Shown: in pieces, positions 24,701 through 33,400 of the stretch
Position numbering within the stretch: the first letter of the stretch is position 1
Layout of the letters: each line of letters opens with the position of its first letter
From: Calliopum simillimum
Taxonomy: Eukaryota; Arthropoda; Insecta; Diptera; Lauxaniidae
NCBI GenBank assembly: GCA_951812925.1
Contig: OX638372.1
Location: 9,949,410 to 10,013,409, forward strand
DNA length: 64,000 nucleotides
Direction of reading: 5' to 3'
The notes under the pieces: generated by a model
What the model saw: only the letters and a program-made list of their open reading frames with translations
Told to the model about the DNA's origin: nothing
The model's database searches: none
Made by a program: the position numbers and the translations under genes

Positions 24701-26943
24701 TCATAAAAAAACAGTTTTTCGCATATATATCGTTTAAAATTGCTTTAACAAAAAAATTTCTTGTAGAAATTTTGTAGCTCTAAAAATTTCCTACAAAAAA
24801 GATTCAAATTATGCGACCTATAGCTTAGGTGATATCCTAATTTAAACTTAATCTAGCTCGCTTATCCATAGTACTGTATACTTTGGCCTATTTTCGTATA
24901 CTTTAAAGCGTCTGTCTTCAAAAGATCAGAACGCAAAGCGTCTGCCTCTTGTATTTGTATGCTCAGTGCATTCAAGAGAACTATTACGCCTGACGGCAGA
25001 CACAACGAAATGATTTAACAAAATCACAGTAATTTTTGCAGCAACATCGCAATGGCAGAAATGGATTTTACTATTCCTTATGATGTTATCATCACAAAAA
25101 ATGTCATCTGTATGACGACGAAATCATATAATTTTTTTAATGTCATACAATTTTAGACAAAAAATTAATAACTCAAAAACGCAGCATGAAAAACGTCTGC
25201 CACTTTCACTTACCTTATTTTTTAAGCTTACCTAATTTATAAAATAGATGGCAGACGCGTTTTTATTACGTATTACAGCAAACTTTTGTAACATTTTTGA
25301 AGAGCCGCCATTTTAAAAATCAGCTACAAATAATTGGCAGACATGGCTTATATTGATTGATTTACTCCATTCTTTACATTTATAATCCTCTGCCAAACGA
25401 TCTTCTCACATAATTTTTTTCGCAACAAGCTGCCTAACTATGTAAAAGGTTTATTTCGATTTGGAAAAAGTTTAAATTGGCTTGAAAAAGATCATTATGA
25501 TGTGGAAAAGGTTAAACTCAAAGTGGGAAACCTGTACTACAAACCCACCCGATTTCTTATATAATTTCTTTATATCAACTGATTGTTTGAGTTTCAAACA
25601 TTTAAATTTTTTCTAAACAGCCCATAATAGTTAGTACAGCCACTTATAGAAAAATACATACACTCCTGAATATTTAAAAAACATTTCTTTAATTCTATTT
25701 TTTTCTATTCACAAGGTCAACTGACACCGAGGATTATATGCAAATACAAGTGTCAAATCAACATCCAATAGGTTTTGAGCCACCAAAACCACCGCCGCCG
25801 CCACCTTTGCCCATACCACCACCAATGCCAAATCACGAAAAACTAAATACAACGAAATCCGTTAATTCACATACGTCCAACAATCAGGATACGGCAACAC
25901 GAAAACAACATCAACCCCTATCAGCAATATCTATACAGGATTTGAATAGTGTACAGGTAAATTGTATAAGTAATGCGCTCGAATAATGACTCTACTACAT
26001 TGCACACACAAATTTCAGCTACGTCGCACCGATACCAAAAGTATACCGAAACCCTTTCAAATGCCAGCACGCAGCGTTAGCATGCAATGTTTGTCCTCGA
26101 CAAATGATACATATCTCAAGACCGATTTAATTGCCGAACTGAAAATATCCAAGGATATACCAGGCATTAAGAAAATGAAAGTCGAAAAACAAATGGCCAA
26201 CAAATATGATTCCGATCATTATTCTGAGATAACAAAACAATTTACAGCCAATAACTATGTAGATCAGGTGAGCAGTAGAGTGGTAAATGCATATTCTTTA
26301 AGAAACGGTGATACCATAGGTTAACAAAAGATTTATTCACAGATACCTGAAAAAGATCAGGCTGGCAATGTTATACCAGATTGGAAGCGGCATATGATGG
26401 CTAAAAAAGCAGCCGAAAGAGCTAAAAAGGAATTTGAAGAACGTATGGCCAAGGAGGCAGAAAATCGTAGACTCTCACAGATACCACAGTGGAAACGTGA
26501 CTTACTGGCGAGACGTGAAGAAACCGAAATTAAATTGAAGTAAGTGGGCGTGGGGGTTTTAGAAATATAATTCATTAAATTTCTTATTCAATTTCAGAGC
26601 AACAATTTATACACCTAAAGTCGAAGAGAATAATCGCATTGCCGACACATGGCGTATGAAGAATCGCGCCATGTCAATTGATAACATCAGCATGGTGTCC
26701 TGCACTACCGATATAACCAACTATCAAAGTAACAATCTATGCAACGGCATGGGCAACAAGGAGAACAACAACTCTGGACAGGAGCTTAACGGAGGACACC
26801 ACGCGAACACTAATGGTGGTGGTGAAAAACCGTATGATGAAGAAACCGAACGTAACAACGAAAAGGAAGTTGATAACGATGATAATATAATACCATGGCG
26901 TGCTCAACTACGTAAGACAAATAGTCGACTGAGTCTGATCTAA
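1..26943 (+). CDS. f: forked/espin-type actin-bundling protein, 3' eight exons (5' end outside window)
   Basis: Exons: 1-711, 1438-1828, 1899-2117, 19784-20372, 25716-25956, 26019-26267, 26343-26539, 26598-26943 (stop TAA 26941-26943); about 980 codons, open at the left edge. Every junction is GT-AG and the phases run 0,1,1,2,0,0,2 without conflict. Layout: Asn-rich low-complexity region, two proline runs, a WH2-like actin-monomer segment (DLIAELKISKDIP), then a basic helical block starting IPDWKRHMMAKK and containing IPQWKRDLLARR. These two WKR repeats match the C-terminal actin-bundling module of vertebrate espins (IPEWKR...MPAWRRDLL). The Drosophila espin homologue is forked, which cross-links actin bundles in growing bristles and hairs, so a cytoskeletal bristle role is inferred. 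The N-terminal ankyrin repeats expected for the family would lie left of the window. Large introns full of transposons are the main oddity. Confidence 0.85.
1438..1828 (+). CDS. f: forked-like exon B
   Basis: The acceptor TTCCAG ends at 1437 and the donor GTAAGT starts at 1829 (phase 1). It encodes a charged, Asn/Ser-rich linker (NLNNKRDPHVLNRNKSQSI...) with no recognisable domain. Inclusion rests on clean splice sites and an open frame that joins both neighbours. Confidence 0.8.
1899..2117 (+). CDS. f: forked-like exon C with first proline run
   Basis: The intron before it is only 70 bp (1829-1898). The exon opens with VNGPPPPPLPPPLRAP, a profilin/SH3-type proline run as found in espins, followed by an acidic SDSGLEVVEEPSLRPSELV stretch. 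It ends phase 1 (TCA G, donor GTAAGT at 2118), which fits the two-base start of the exon at 19784. Confidence 0.8.
2118..3240. other. start of 17.7-kb forked intron, no gene seen
   Basis: AT-rich intronic sequence with homopolymer T runs. From about 3020 it enters a foldback repeat whose second arm lies at 3300-3560 (around GATAATATTTGGTTCCAAAA and its complement). No coding signal on either strand. Confidence 0.5.
3240..7110 (-). mobile_element. candidate DNA transposon with long inverted arms around a broken gene
   Basis: The left arm (about 3240-4135) and right arm (about 6525-7110) are inverted copies. Matching landmarks are GAGATATCGGCCGAATCATT at 3739 versus its complement near 6858, the GGAATAATGATTGATCACC block at 6812 versus 3790, and TTATAAGTCCATGGATTTTG at 6571 versus its complement at 4066. 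The left arm carries about 280 extra bases, itself part of a foldback. Between the arms the minus strand has the multi-exon pseudogene at 4190-5994. I did not find the exact termini or a target-site duplication, so element borders are approximate. Confidence 0.6.
4190..5994 (-). pseudogene. broken multi-exon gene of an uncharacterised arthropod protein family (candidate transposase)
   Basis: Read on the minus strand: ATG at 5994, a CxxC pair (FCFVCG), an intron (about 5695-5756, phase 2), IWLRQLVNHDSDCYFCATKK, WRLFIDSSKESLKIVLLHNG, KWKICSDLKMVGILLG, a Cys pair, LPPLYIKLDLLKNFVKALDK, an intron (about 4429-4500), then SDEHGERFHQQIKNIEKKYQ. I recognise this as a widespread arthropod/invertebrate multicopy family annotated only as uncharacterised; I do not know a name. 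Breaks: TAG at 5357-5359, TAA near 4975, a shift in the T run at 4897-4904 and another in the T run at 4523-4529. The spaced D (FIDSS), D (CSDLK) and E (EHGERFHQ) could be an RNase H-like DDE triad, which is inference. Both shifts lie in homopolymers and could be assembly errors. Confidence 0.6.
7111..8450. repeat. intronic repeats, including a GTGCCACGCCC-type interspersed repeat
   Basis: 7540-7800 carries two rough tandem units with the hallmarks ATTTTGCTTG, GATGTGCCACGCC and AATTTGGTTTTATTACCTCA; the same units recur at 55130-55390. The rest is AT-rich with no coding signal. Confidence 0.4.
8450..8960. other. unique, less AT-rich intronic island
   Basis: About 500 bases of complex sequence without repeats, inverted arms or an open frame of coding character, inside otherwise repeat-rich intron. 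It could be a regulatory element of the surrounding gene, but nothing in the sequence proves this. Confidence 0.25.
9102..9352. repeat. MITE-like inverted-repeat element
   Basis: The outer arms are imperfect (ATTCTGTGGCTGGATGG versus the complement of CCTTCCTACCACATAAT). The inner arms are stronger (GTCGACTTAAGCAAAAA versus TTTTTGCTTAAGTCGATC, and GAGCTCAA versus its complement). About 250 bp. Confidence 0.5.
9441..9454 (+). other. tRNA-Lys-type retroelement primer-binding-site relic
   Basis: TGGCGCCCAACGTG is the complement of the 3' end of insect tRNA-Lys, the primer used by many gypsy-type LTR elements, and follows AAAT as an LTR end would. Downstream identity to the tRNA is lost after 14 bases and no gag or pol frame follows, so at most this is an LTR fragment. 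Confidence 0.4.
10031..10138. repeat. short hairpin MITE
   Basis: Arms of about 36 bases at 10031-10066 and 10102-10138 (GGGAGTTATCGTGAAT... ATTCCCGGGGAATTTT and complement) with a loop of about 35 bases. The terminal TTATCGTRAAT resembles the arms of the element at 57504-57827. Confidence 0.6.
11681..11808 (+). repeat. perfect or near-perfect 64-bp tandem duplication
   Basis: Two adjacent copies (11681-11744, 11745-11808) beginning TTTGCAATAATTATAAATCA and including GTCTGGGTTCAGTCCTAACA. The near identity suggests a very recent duplication or an assembly artefact. Confidence 0.8.
11990..13380. repeat. low-complexity intronic stretch with dispersed GAGTCTTGATxTT units
   Basis: After a poly-T run (12020-12042), several copies of TTGAGTCTTGAT/TCTTGGTCTTG words occur (12058-12380); the complement (CAAGACTCAA) recurs at 30955-31010. 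No coding signal; open frames here are short and AT-biased. Confidence 0.35.
13520..13755 (+). promoter_or_regulatory. possible alternative first exon of the forked-like gene
   Basis: An initiator-like TTCAGTTCC (13521) opens a unique stretch that ends at a good donor (AA|GTAAGTT, GT at 13756). An ATG at 13677 reads MLGNKKCSRTNYFTLRLSQF and on to the donor in phase 1, the phase needed to join the exon at 19784. forked has several alternative promoters in Drosophila, but phase agreement alone has a one-in-three chance, so this is a candidate. Confidence 0.3.
14275..14745 (+). repeat. interspersed repeat (CTAGTTGCCCGGGAGCGACT start, ACAGACAGA end)
   Basis: It starts ACTAGTTGCCCGGGAGCGAC with TTTGCCCGTTCCCGATAC shortly after, and ends in an ACAGACAGAAAGACAGACAG run before TTTTATATAT. 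The start is found again on the minus strand at about 56770-56812. Similar repeats are common in insect genomes; the class is uncertain to me. Confidence 0.5.
15285..16410 (-). mobile_element. LINE remnant (endonuclease to pre-RT region), interrupted
   Basis: Minus-strand translation gives an endonuclease-like tail (RHGLGTRNKNEEFLIDAYNT, and a SDHH-like end near 16190), then across a 366-bp inserted MITE, KKHRMRAKTWCLVENRRSAK and SLNKEVRRSCRQDKRRMYND. The order matches the endonuclease to linker region of RTE/CR1-type LINE ORF2 proteins. Several stops and frame changes show it is dead. Confidence 0.55.
15715..16080. mobile_element. 366-bp MITE with perfect 31-bp inverted repeats
   Basis: 15715-15745 (GAATTAGCCAAGAAGTAGCG...) is an exact complement of 16050-16080. 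It sits inside the LINE remnant, so it is younger than it. No obvious target-site duplication next to the ends; family unknown. Confidence 0.75.
17710..17772 (-). repeat. tRNA-derived SINE head (relic)
   Basis: On the minus strand TGGCTCATTAGCTTAGTCGC resembles an A box and D-arm, and GTCGTAAGTTCAGTTCCC a T-arm and B box. The stems do not pair properly, so it is not a working tRNA. It shares GTCGCCTAG and CTTAAGTTC-like words with the relic at 54238-54306. Confidence 0.45.
18755..19430. repeat. foldback element, about 675 bp
   Basis: Left arm 18755-18900 (TATCGGTTTTGATTTTTAA, TAGCTAAATGATTTTTT, TTGCTCCGCCATTTGAAG) is inverted at 19265-19420. An inner pair (GAAAAACAGGATGTTTCAAG at 19123 and its complement near 19260) extends the arms. 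No coding sequence. Confidence 0.65.
19784..20372 (+). CDS. f: forked-like exon D (Asn/Gln/His-rich, then conserved tail)
   Basis: The acceptor is TTTCAG (ends 19783) and the donor GTGAGT (20373), phase 1 in and phase 2 out. The first two thirds are Asn, Ser, Gln and His runs. The last third (LVNKQLVLPFVPPSFP, then HLIKPSEYLKSISDKR) is ordinary sequence and looks like the constrained part. Alternative frames are also open here because CAN/AAN repeats rarely make stops; the chosen frame is the only one that joins both neighbours in phase. Confidence 0.8.
20505..20790. repeat. inverted minisatellite of a GAAATAACGCCC unit
   Basis: About four plus-strand units (GAAATAACGCCCAAAAACAA-like, 21-24 bp) at 20511-20593 face about four complementary units (GGGCGTTATTTCGTTTTTG) at 20668-20780 across a 75-bp loop. 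A second smaller pair lies at 21706-21840. The arrangement would form a large hairpin. Confidence 0.7.
21267..21672. repeat. four copies of TAACGCGAGTTACC
   Basis: Exact 14-mers at 21267-21280, 21291-21304, 21479-21492 and 21659-21672. Three are preceded by G, giving GTAAC-GCGA-GTTAC, a 5-bp inverted repeat around GCGA. They lie between the two minisatellite hairpins, so the whole 20.5-21.85 kb block may be one repeat element; binding-site function is possible but unproved. Confidence 0.7.
22343..22687. mobile_element. 345-bp MITE, perfect 21-bp inverted repeats
   Basis: AGCAACTAGTAAAGATTTTG plus T (22343-22363) is an exact complement of 22667-22687. Its interior (CATCTTACGAAAAAAGTGTA, TACTTAGAATTGTCC) matches the arms of the large element at 3240-7110, so it is probably a non-autonomous relative. 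Confidence 0.65.
22710..22878. mobile_element. hAT-type MITE with 8-bp target duplication
   Basis: Ends CAGTGGCGGATC and GGATCCGCCACTG are flanked by exact TTTTGAAA copies (22702-22709 and 22879-22886). CAGxG ends with an 8-bp duplication are diagnostic of hAT elements. 169 bp, with G-rich and C-rich arms and no coding capacity. Confidence 0.85.
23600..23960. other. complex less AT-rich block in forked intron 4, unidentified
   Basis: Unlike its surroundings this stretch has mixed composition and ends in GAAATAAATAAAGTC. A 95-codon minus-strand frame has no recognisable similarity. An old LTR or a regulatory island are both possible. Confidence 0.2.
23961..25715. other. remaining forked intron 4, no gene seen
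   Basis: AT-rich with short inverted words (24424-24480 resembles the ends of the small hairpin at 50882-50986: GGGTATTCxxTAAAACGTG). No coding signal. Confidence 0.4.
25716..25956 (+). CDS. f: forked-like exon E with second proline run
   Basis: The acceptor ACAAG ends at 25715; the donor GTAAAT begins at 25957. Phase 2 in, phase 0 out. It contains GFEPPKPPPPPPLPIPPPMP, a second proline-rich segment just upstream of the WH2-like exon, the same order as in espin (proline-rich, WH2, bundling module). Confidence 0.8.
26019..26267 (+). CDS. f: forked-like exon F, WH2-like segment
   Basis: 83 codons, phase 0 on both sides. It contains KTDLIAELKISKDIPGIKKM, whose L-I-A-E-L/I-K pattern resembles the espin WH2 motif (ELLAEIKAGKSL). 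The next residues (KVEKQMANKYDSDHYSEITKQ) lead into the bundling module in the next exon. Confidence 0.82.
26343..26539 (+). CDS. f: forked-like exon G, actin-bundling module
   Basis: It encodes IPEKDQAGNVIPDWKRHMMA and, further on, IPQWKRDLLARREETE with a Lys/Glu-rich helix between the two WKR repeats. This is the most diagnostic block of the gene: espin has the same two spaced motifs. Phase 0 in, phase 2 out (donor GTAAGT at 26540). Only 75 bp of intron precede it. Confidence 0.87.
26598..26943 (+). CDS. f: forked-like terminal coding exon
   Basis: It completes a Lys codon and runs KATIYTPKVEENNRIADTW, a Gly/Asn/Glu-rich stretch, and the terminal IPWRAQLRKTNSRLSLI before TAA. The conserved-looking last 17 residues suggest a functional C terminus (perhaps a partner-binding tail). 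Confidence 0.85.
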
Positions 26944-27650
26944 ATCGAAGGAGATATGGAAAATATATGATATATATGATACTTAGTTAATTTGTATGCA
27001 TTTTGCTCAAGTTTTTTTTTCAGATTTCAGTTTATTTTCATTTCATATACTCATACTACTGATAATTACTCCATTTATTATCGATATATTTGTAAATTTA
27101 AGCGAATTTATTTAATGAAAATTTGTATAGGTTAAGCAAAATGTTAAAATGTATAAACTAAAATTGATAACTAACTTAAATGAGAGATGTTTCTTAGCTA
27201 AAAGAAAAGAAAAAAACGTTGGCAAATCTAGTAAACTTTTTGTTAACTTTAATATGTATGTGTATGTATGTTACTAACAATTTAAAATTTTGGTTTAATT
27301 AATTAATTTTTTATTTTTTTGTTTTTTTGTGCAGTAAAACAATGTTTGATAGCTCAAATAATTATTATTTATTGATTTTATTTAACATTTATTTTGGGAG
27401 TTTTGGTGCAATATCTATTAAAACTTTATTTTTCTTATTTTTCAAACTATGACATTTTATTTTTGATTATGAAAATATTATTCTAAAACTTTTTTATAAC
27501 ATGATATAAAAAACTTTCAATTTCTTTTTTTAAAAAAAAAATCCTATGATTTTTAATGACGTATTTTGTTAAATTGTTGTTTTTAATACAAAACTATTAA
27601 ATATAAATACATATTTTTATACAAATAAATAATTCAAATGTGTTTTATTT
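26944..27650 (+). other. 3' UTR of forked-like gene with poly(A) signal
   Basis: AT-rich sequence after the stop codon. A canonical AATAAA lies at 27624-27629, followed about 20 bases later by TGTGTTTTATTTT. The exact cleavage site cannot be seen. Confidence 0.5.
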
Positions 27651-28690
27651 TATCTTGGGAAACGTGGACTACATATATATCGATGCCTTAGAGCGCTACA
27701 GTCCCATCTCCATTTTTTCAATTGTTGGGAAATGCAAAAAGAAGATTTCAAACAGTGGTTATTTAGAATTGGCTGCTATATTGATATAACAATACATGCA
27801 AAAATTTTACCTATAAGTAGTATTTTTTTTTTTGTTGTTTTGAACAGATAATGATTTACATTAACTAGCTACCAAAAAATCACGTGTCAAGTGTTTTGTG
27901 GTGTGAGCTTACTGTTCTGTGTTTTTGAGTAAAAACAACAACATTACAAAAACAAGGCAAAATGCATAGGTAAAAAAACCAAAAAATTTTTGTTGGTAGG
28001 TTGGTTTTCGATACGCGTTTCACCCATAACCATATGGGATCTTTAGTCGAATTCACTTACAAACCAAGAACTCGACCAATCATGCTTTATTCATTTTTGC
28101 ATAGAATAGACGAGAATCACAGCAAAAATTCAATGCAGCATATGCAAAGTTCTAATTTTTTGTTTTTTTCCCCCTGTTATGCATCGCCCCGCTGTTTGTA
28201 AGTCGTTGATATTATACTTTACCTATAGTATATTTTAACACATAATTTAATGTTTTTAACCGATTTTATTAATTTCTAACGAAATCCCAGGCAATTTATA
28301 ATATGCCATTACTTTTGCCTTTATATGGAATTGCACTACTATTAAAATAAAGGACACATTCATGAAACGCTTAGAAAACACGAGAAAAACGAATTTTTTT
28401 TTTTTTTTTAATTTTTGGTTTCGACATACAAGTTCGCAATATTCCAAAAAAAGTTATATTTCTCCCTAATGGCATAAAATGGTTGCATGGAATTGAAGAA
28501 ATAGACACAAAATTCTTGACTTTGCCCGATTCGGAACATTGGAAAAATTTGTGCGAAGTTCATTTTTAAGAAAAATTAATTATCAAAATTTTTAATCAAT
28601 AAAATAAATAAAAAATCTTCACCATGTTGCTATCACTTTTGTATTATTTAAATAATGAAACCTTTAGATAATTGGTCATATCATGGCATT
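27651..28690. other. intergenic region between forked-like gene and cluster
   Basis: AT-rich with no convincing gene. A short frame at 28470-28569 (WLHGIEEIDTKF... HWKNLCEVHF, stop) is faintly like the end of a THAP zinc finger but lacks the upstream Cys pair. Confidence 0.3.
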
Positions 28691-28694
28691 TTCA

Positions 28695-28806
28695 TGATAA
28701 GCGATAAAATAACGCGGTTAATCATCAGTTTGCAGATTAGCCATAAACGCACTTCAAGTTCTAGACCATATAAATAGGCTGAATTACTTAAAAAAAGTAT
28801 CAGTTC
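28695..28806 (+). promoter_or_regulatory. promoter of cluster gene 1: two GATA sites, TATA box, initiator
   Basis: TGATAA at 28695-28700 and CGATAA at 28702-28707, TATAAATA at 28769-28776, TCAGT initiator at 28800-28804 (likely start A at 28802). TATA-to-initiator spacing is as expected for arthropod core promoters. The same order recurs in cluster genes 2 and 3. Confidence 0.75.
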
Positions 28807-28836
28807 AACAGTTGGAGTGAATACCTGAAGTTGAAA

Positions 28837-29520
28837 ATGAAGTTCGCCGTCTTTGTATTGATTGCAGGGCTATGCCTTGCTGCTGTTACAGTAAGGAGAA
28901 ACAACGCTAAACTTTAATAATTATATCATATTAATTTAACAATTTCCTTTTTTCAAAAATAGGCCAATGTTGAACCCATCGATGACTTTGATGTTGAGTT
29001 TCTTTCGCAATACCAAAATGACGACTCTGTTCCAGTGGAAACTCAAGGCCTTTTCACTGGCATCTATTGGCTTACCAAAGGCGCATTAAAAACTTTGAAG
29101 GGAATAAATTGTGCCATCCAAGTGGCCATTCAAATGCAAGAAGCTGCATTACAATTTACTAAAGATGCTCAAAGCTGTGGTGGAATTATACCTGCACAAG
29201 TCCAAACGGTAATCACTAACTGCAATAATGTTATCACCGATGTGAATAACCTAATAAATGTCAACGATACCATTTGCAACAATGCTGATAGTTCTGAGAA
29301 TACTAGTACGAAGACTAGTTCAAAATGTTTCTGGCAGATACTCAAGCAATTTTTGAAATTGAAAAATGACATTCAAAAAACTTTAAAAGCAATCAAAAAG
29401 ATTCCATCTACTGGTCCAGATACAGGTGATTGTTTTGAATTAGCAGCTAACACACTGGCGGATGAGTTCAATAGCTACCCTGCTTTTATGAAATCATGTT
29501 CCAAATTAACTAGCAATTAA
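28837..29520 (+). CDS. secreted Cys-bearing protein, cluster gene 1 (unnamed family)
   Basis: Exons 28837-28890 and 28963-29520, 203 residues. Exon 1 is almost exactly the signal peptide (MKFAVFVLIAGLCLAAVT, cleavage likely near ANV). The intron is 72 bp, phase 0, GTAAGG...AATAG. The mature protein is mostly predicted helix (FTGIYWLTKGALKTLKGINC) with seven cysteines at about residues 68, 90, 105, 123, 140, 175 and 197, and ends CSKLTSN. I do not recognise the family. Secretion is inferred from the signal peptide; gut expression is suggested only by the GATA sites. The start is fixed by the ATG 35 bases after the initiator. It is the most upstream of four same-strand copies; copies 1 and 2 share the ICNNADSSE linker. 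Confidence 0.85.
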
Positions 29521-29556
29521 AAGTATTGTTTTGTGTAGTTTCTGTTTTTATAATGA

Positions 29557-29562
29557 AATAAA
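29557..29562 (+). terminator. poly(A) signal, cluster gene 1
   Basis: AATAAA 37 bases after the stop codon, followed by a T-rich stretch; the same AATAAAAAAA-T arrangement follows genes 2 and 3. Confidence 0.7.
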
Positions 29563-30258
29563 AAAATTTTTTTGATAAAACGAATTAGAGTATTTTTTTT
29601 TTTTTTCAGCTTTAGTGTACCTGATAGATTATCTATTGAAACTTCTTCATGAAATCTTATTTTTGCTAAAGAAAAAATTCTACAATATAAATAAAGGAGT
29701 AAATACAGGCAAAAATGTCATTAATATCCTGGCCCCAATGTCATTACTGTCGCTTTTTCAAAGACTTAGTAGGCTTCGTATTATTTTGTACAACGAGTAT
29801 GGAAAAAGTTTGTTCGATCATAAATATAATCTGATTAAAATTCAGCATTAATATTAACTAATACACTATTTGCATGTTAACACAAAGTGTACGACATGTC
29901 ATTACTGTCCCCCAAAACGAAAAACACTGTATGAACTGTTATGTTATGTTACTGTTATGTTATGTACTGATATCAATTTACGATATTTTGGGCAAAAAAC
30001 AGATATCGATCTAATTCAATGTGAATTCTTAAGAAAAATAGTAATGCTTTTGACTACTACTTATTTTGACTAAATAATCTTGTCTAGAAAATCCTTAAAA
30101 TAAGGAAAAATTGTGTTTTTCCATATTTATATTAGGATATCTAGTAACCCTGAATTTGCCCCTACAATATTTTGAAAAAATTACTTTTTCGAATAGTTTT
30201 GGTAAATATTATAGAGGCTTATGGGATTCTAACGAATTTTGAGGCCTTAGGACATCAT

Positions 30259-30400
30259 AAGACCAATTCTGGCTTACGGAAGTTTTGTCTGGAAAGTCGG
30301 AAAGCCTTAAGCAAGCAAACCCGTTTGGCGATCTTATCAAAAATTCAAAAAATGTTAGGTTAGGATTAAGCGTCTTTTGATATTTACGGCAAAGGAGTTA
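30259..30400 (+). mobile_element. LINE reverse-transcriptase C-terminal scrap
   Basis: The frame reads RPILAYGSFVWKVG, a stop, then ASKPVWRSYQKFKKC. This resembles the (I)RPxxxYGSxVW motif followed by the LxxxQ(R) helix of Jockey/I-type reverse transcriptases. Too short to classify. Confidence 0.4.
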
Positions 30401-33400
30401 CAGAAAAAAGTGCTATCAGTTTATAAGAATCAGGGTTGTGGCTGTCAAAACTATATGGGCAATATGGCCCCATGAGATATATGAAATATACAAAGTAGTA
30501 TTTTTCTTGCTCCCATTAGATTTTCGTAAAAAAGAGGTACAAAAAATTAGAAATCGGTAGTGGAAAAAGCTCGGCTGGTTTTCGATCAATGCTTGATAAA
30601 AAAATTAGTGTAAAGCAAAATTTGCCTTGGGCGTTTTCGCTTCAACCTACGCATACGCTTCTTACGCCACTTAGCTCTCATTATTTCTTCCTTTACACGG
30701 ACACGGTTTAAGAACGAAAGAAAAACAAAGAAAAGACCAAGATCAAGATTGCTATGGTATCGATGACCATCAAGACAAAGACTGCTTTTCAGTCTTGGGA
30801 ATTTATAGTTAATAGGTGTGCCACGCCCTCTTTCAAGCATAAAATCATCCCTCAATTTTAAATTTGGCATCTTAAAATCTTTAAAATTAGGTTTGGAAGT
30901 TACTCAACAATCTTTAGAAATTTTTTTGAGGCCAAGATTGAGACTAAGACTTAGTGCCCAAGAACAAGCCCAAGACTCAACATCAAAACCAAAACCAAGA
31001 CTCAATGCCTTAGATCAATACCAAGTCTTTTGGTAGTCATATGAGAAATTTTCTGTGGAATATTTTTGTAAATAAAAATAGAAATAGTAAAAAAGGCAAA
31101 AGTGTAAGATTATTTTACACTAGAAAATAGCTTGACTAAAAGGGTAAAAGAGTAACAGAGTAACTTACATATATTTTGTTGTTGGGGTTGTGCACTGTTA
31201 CCCTATAACTCTGTTACTCAGGACGTTACTCCAGATCGTGAATACCCCTATTTTTCCTGAAGATTTCTCATAAAATTAAGAAGAAATTGTATTGAAAACG
31301 ATGAGATTTCTTCTTAATATTGCAAGGTTTTCATGTAAATGGCAACATAAATTTTAAGATTTTCTCTATGATTTTGATGTGACTTTCTTTTTGGATGAAA
31401 ATCATAGAGATATCTTCTTACTTTTGTTCTATTTTATGTGGTCGATTTGGCTCTGTGTGTTTTAGTTGAAAAAATAATACGTGTTTGACTTTAATTTTTT
31501 TGTATGTACCTTAATTCAAGATAAAAAATTTGACACATCGTATGACTCATTCCGTTCATTTTTGAGATAGGAATAAAATAAAACCACATTAAGCCGAGAT
31601 TTTGTATAAATAGACGCAACACGACCTTTTAATGACTTACAAAAAATTTTTTAAAAATTCTCAGTTCTACTTTCTACACCCTCTTTCAGATTTTTGGGCG
31701 TTACAATGGAATTTCTTTAATAGATAGGCATGCCTGAAGATAAGGGCTTACCGAAGTAAGAGTTCTTTAAAGAAGCTGTAGAGATCCTGACCTAGAAGTG
31801 TTCATTCGATTACTGAGGTAACAAGGTGTTCCAAAGTCACTTCTTCGACACTCTTGAAGATATTGCTCAAAAGAGTCCCAAATCCATGTTCACAATTTAT
31901 TATCAACCTTTCCTCATCGAATGGTGCAGTAAATCTTTTTTACAAAATGGACCAAAAATGGTTACTTAGAGGGCCCGGAATTAACTCTAGTCATGTCCGA
32001 AATTTATTTTCGATCTTTCCTCATCGATTGGTGTTCTGCACGCGCTATAATTGGTCAACTTAGCATCAATTTATGATGATAATTTTTTGTTTTTGAGCTT
32101 TCACATAGAATCCACGATAACGCCGTCTCTAATCAGCAAATTGTCATAACACAACCGTCAATGAATTCCTGATTAACTTTGATGCATATATCTGATGAAA
32201 TATTGAAGTGGCATGAAAGTTGGATGTACACGCGTAAGAAAACATAAACGATTATTGCACCCAACGACAGAAGAAACGTTATCACCTACTTTAGGTAAGG
32301 ACAATTGCACCGAATTAGAGATGTATAGTTGGATTTAAAGTATTTTTTGTCGGACTTTAACCAGACCGGATTATAGATAATAATCCATAAGCAAAGAAGT
32401 GGTTGAAAAATATAGTAAGTCCAAATATCAAATGGAGCATTCCAGTGAAAATTGTATTTTTTAGCAGATGTTTCAGATGTGTTTTTCATATGTTTTAATG
32501 GATCGAATATATTTTAGTAGGATTAAGCTTTACTTTCCAAATTGATTTCTTACTAAAATCTTGGTATTAGGCTCAGTTTTTTACAGCTAAAGATAGTGCC
32601 AAAGTTTTTTTTTTTTACTAGGTATATTTTTGATCATATTCATCATTGTTTTTCTGTTAAACCATGATGAGTTACGTTACAAATTATATCTGTCGTTTGA
32701 GGTCATAGACTAGTGTATTGATAAATAGTATTTGCAAAAAAGTGTTCTTGCAGACATCTGTATTATACCCCGACAAACAAAACAGTTATGGGTGTCCCGT
32801 ACAAACGCACAAATCGGTGTAATTAATTTTCTGTCTACACATTTTCTGTCTACAATTTTATTAACATTTTATTTAAAGCTGGTTACTTGTGTACTCTTAA
32901 AAAGTGCAGTAATTTTTGGATTTTATTTTGCCTAAAGTACAATAATTATTATCTTATTATTTGTCCCGTACAAACACAATATTTATTTTATTAAGATTTC
33001 TATTAATTTTTTTCTAATATTGTTGAGAAAACTCTTTAAAAATTATCTATATGGGTACGGTCACCGTTGGTTACTGCTTTTCTATGAGCTTTATTATGTT
33101 GAAAAATTTGAGATTTTTTTCAGCATTATTTCTGATTTGTGAAAAAACTCGAACCAACTCCGCTATTCTGATACCATATTCGGACTCAGCGACCTCGAAA
33201 ACATAAAGTTCAGGTGGTCTGATCGTTCTCGCAGGGAATTTTTTTTTGTAGTCCTGTGCACAGGCCAAAAAAAAAAAAAAGTACCCTGCGCGAAAGATCA
33301 GACCACCGGAACTTCATGTTTTCGGGGTCGCTGAACCCGAATATAGTGTCAGATTAGCGGAAGTTGGTTCGCGTTTTTTCAGAAACCAGGAAAAATCTCA

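Noticed and set aside
28470..28569. Possible THAP zinc-finger end (HWKNLCEVHF)
   Set aside because: No upstream CxxC pair in frame and a stop follows at once; similarity is too short.
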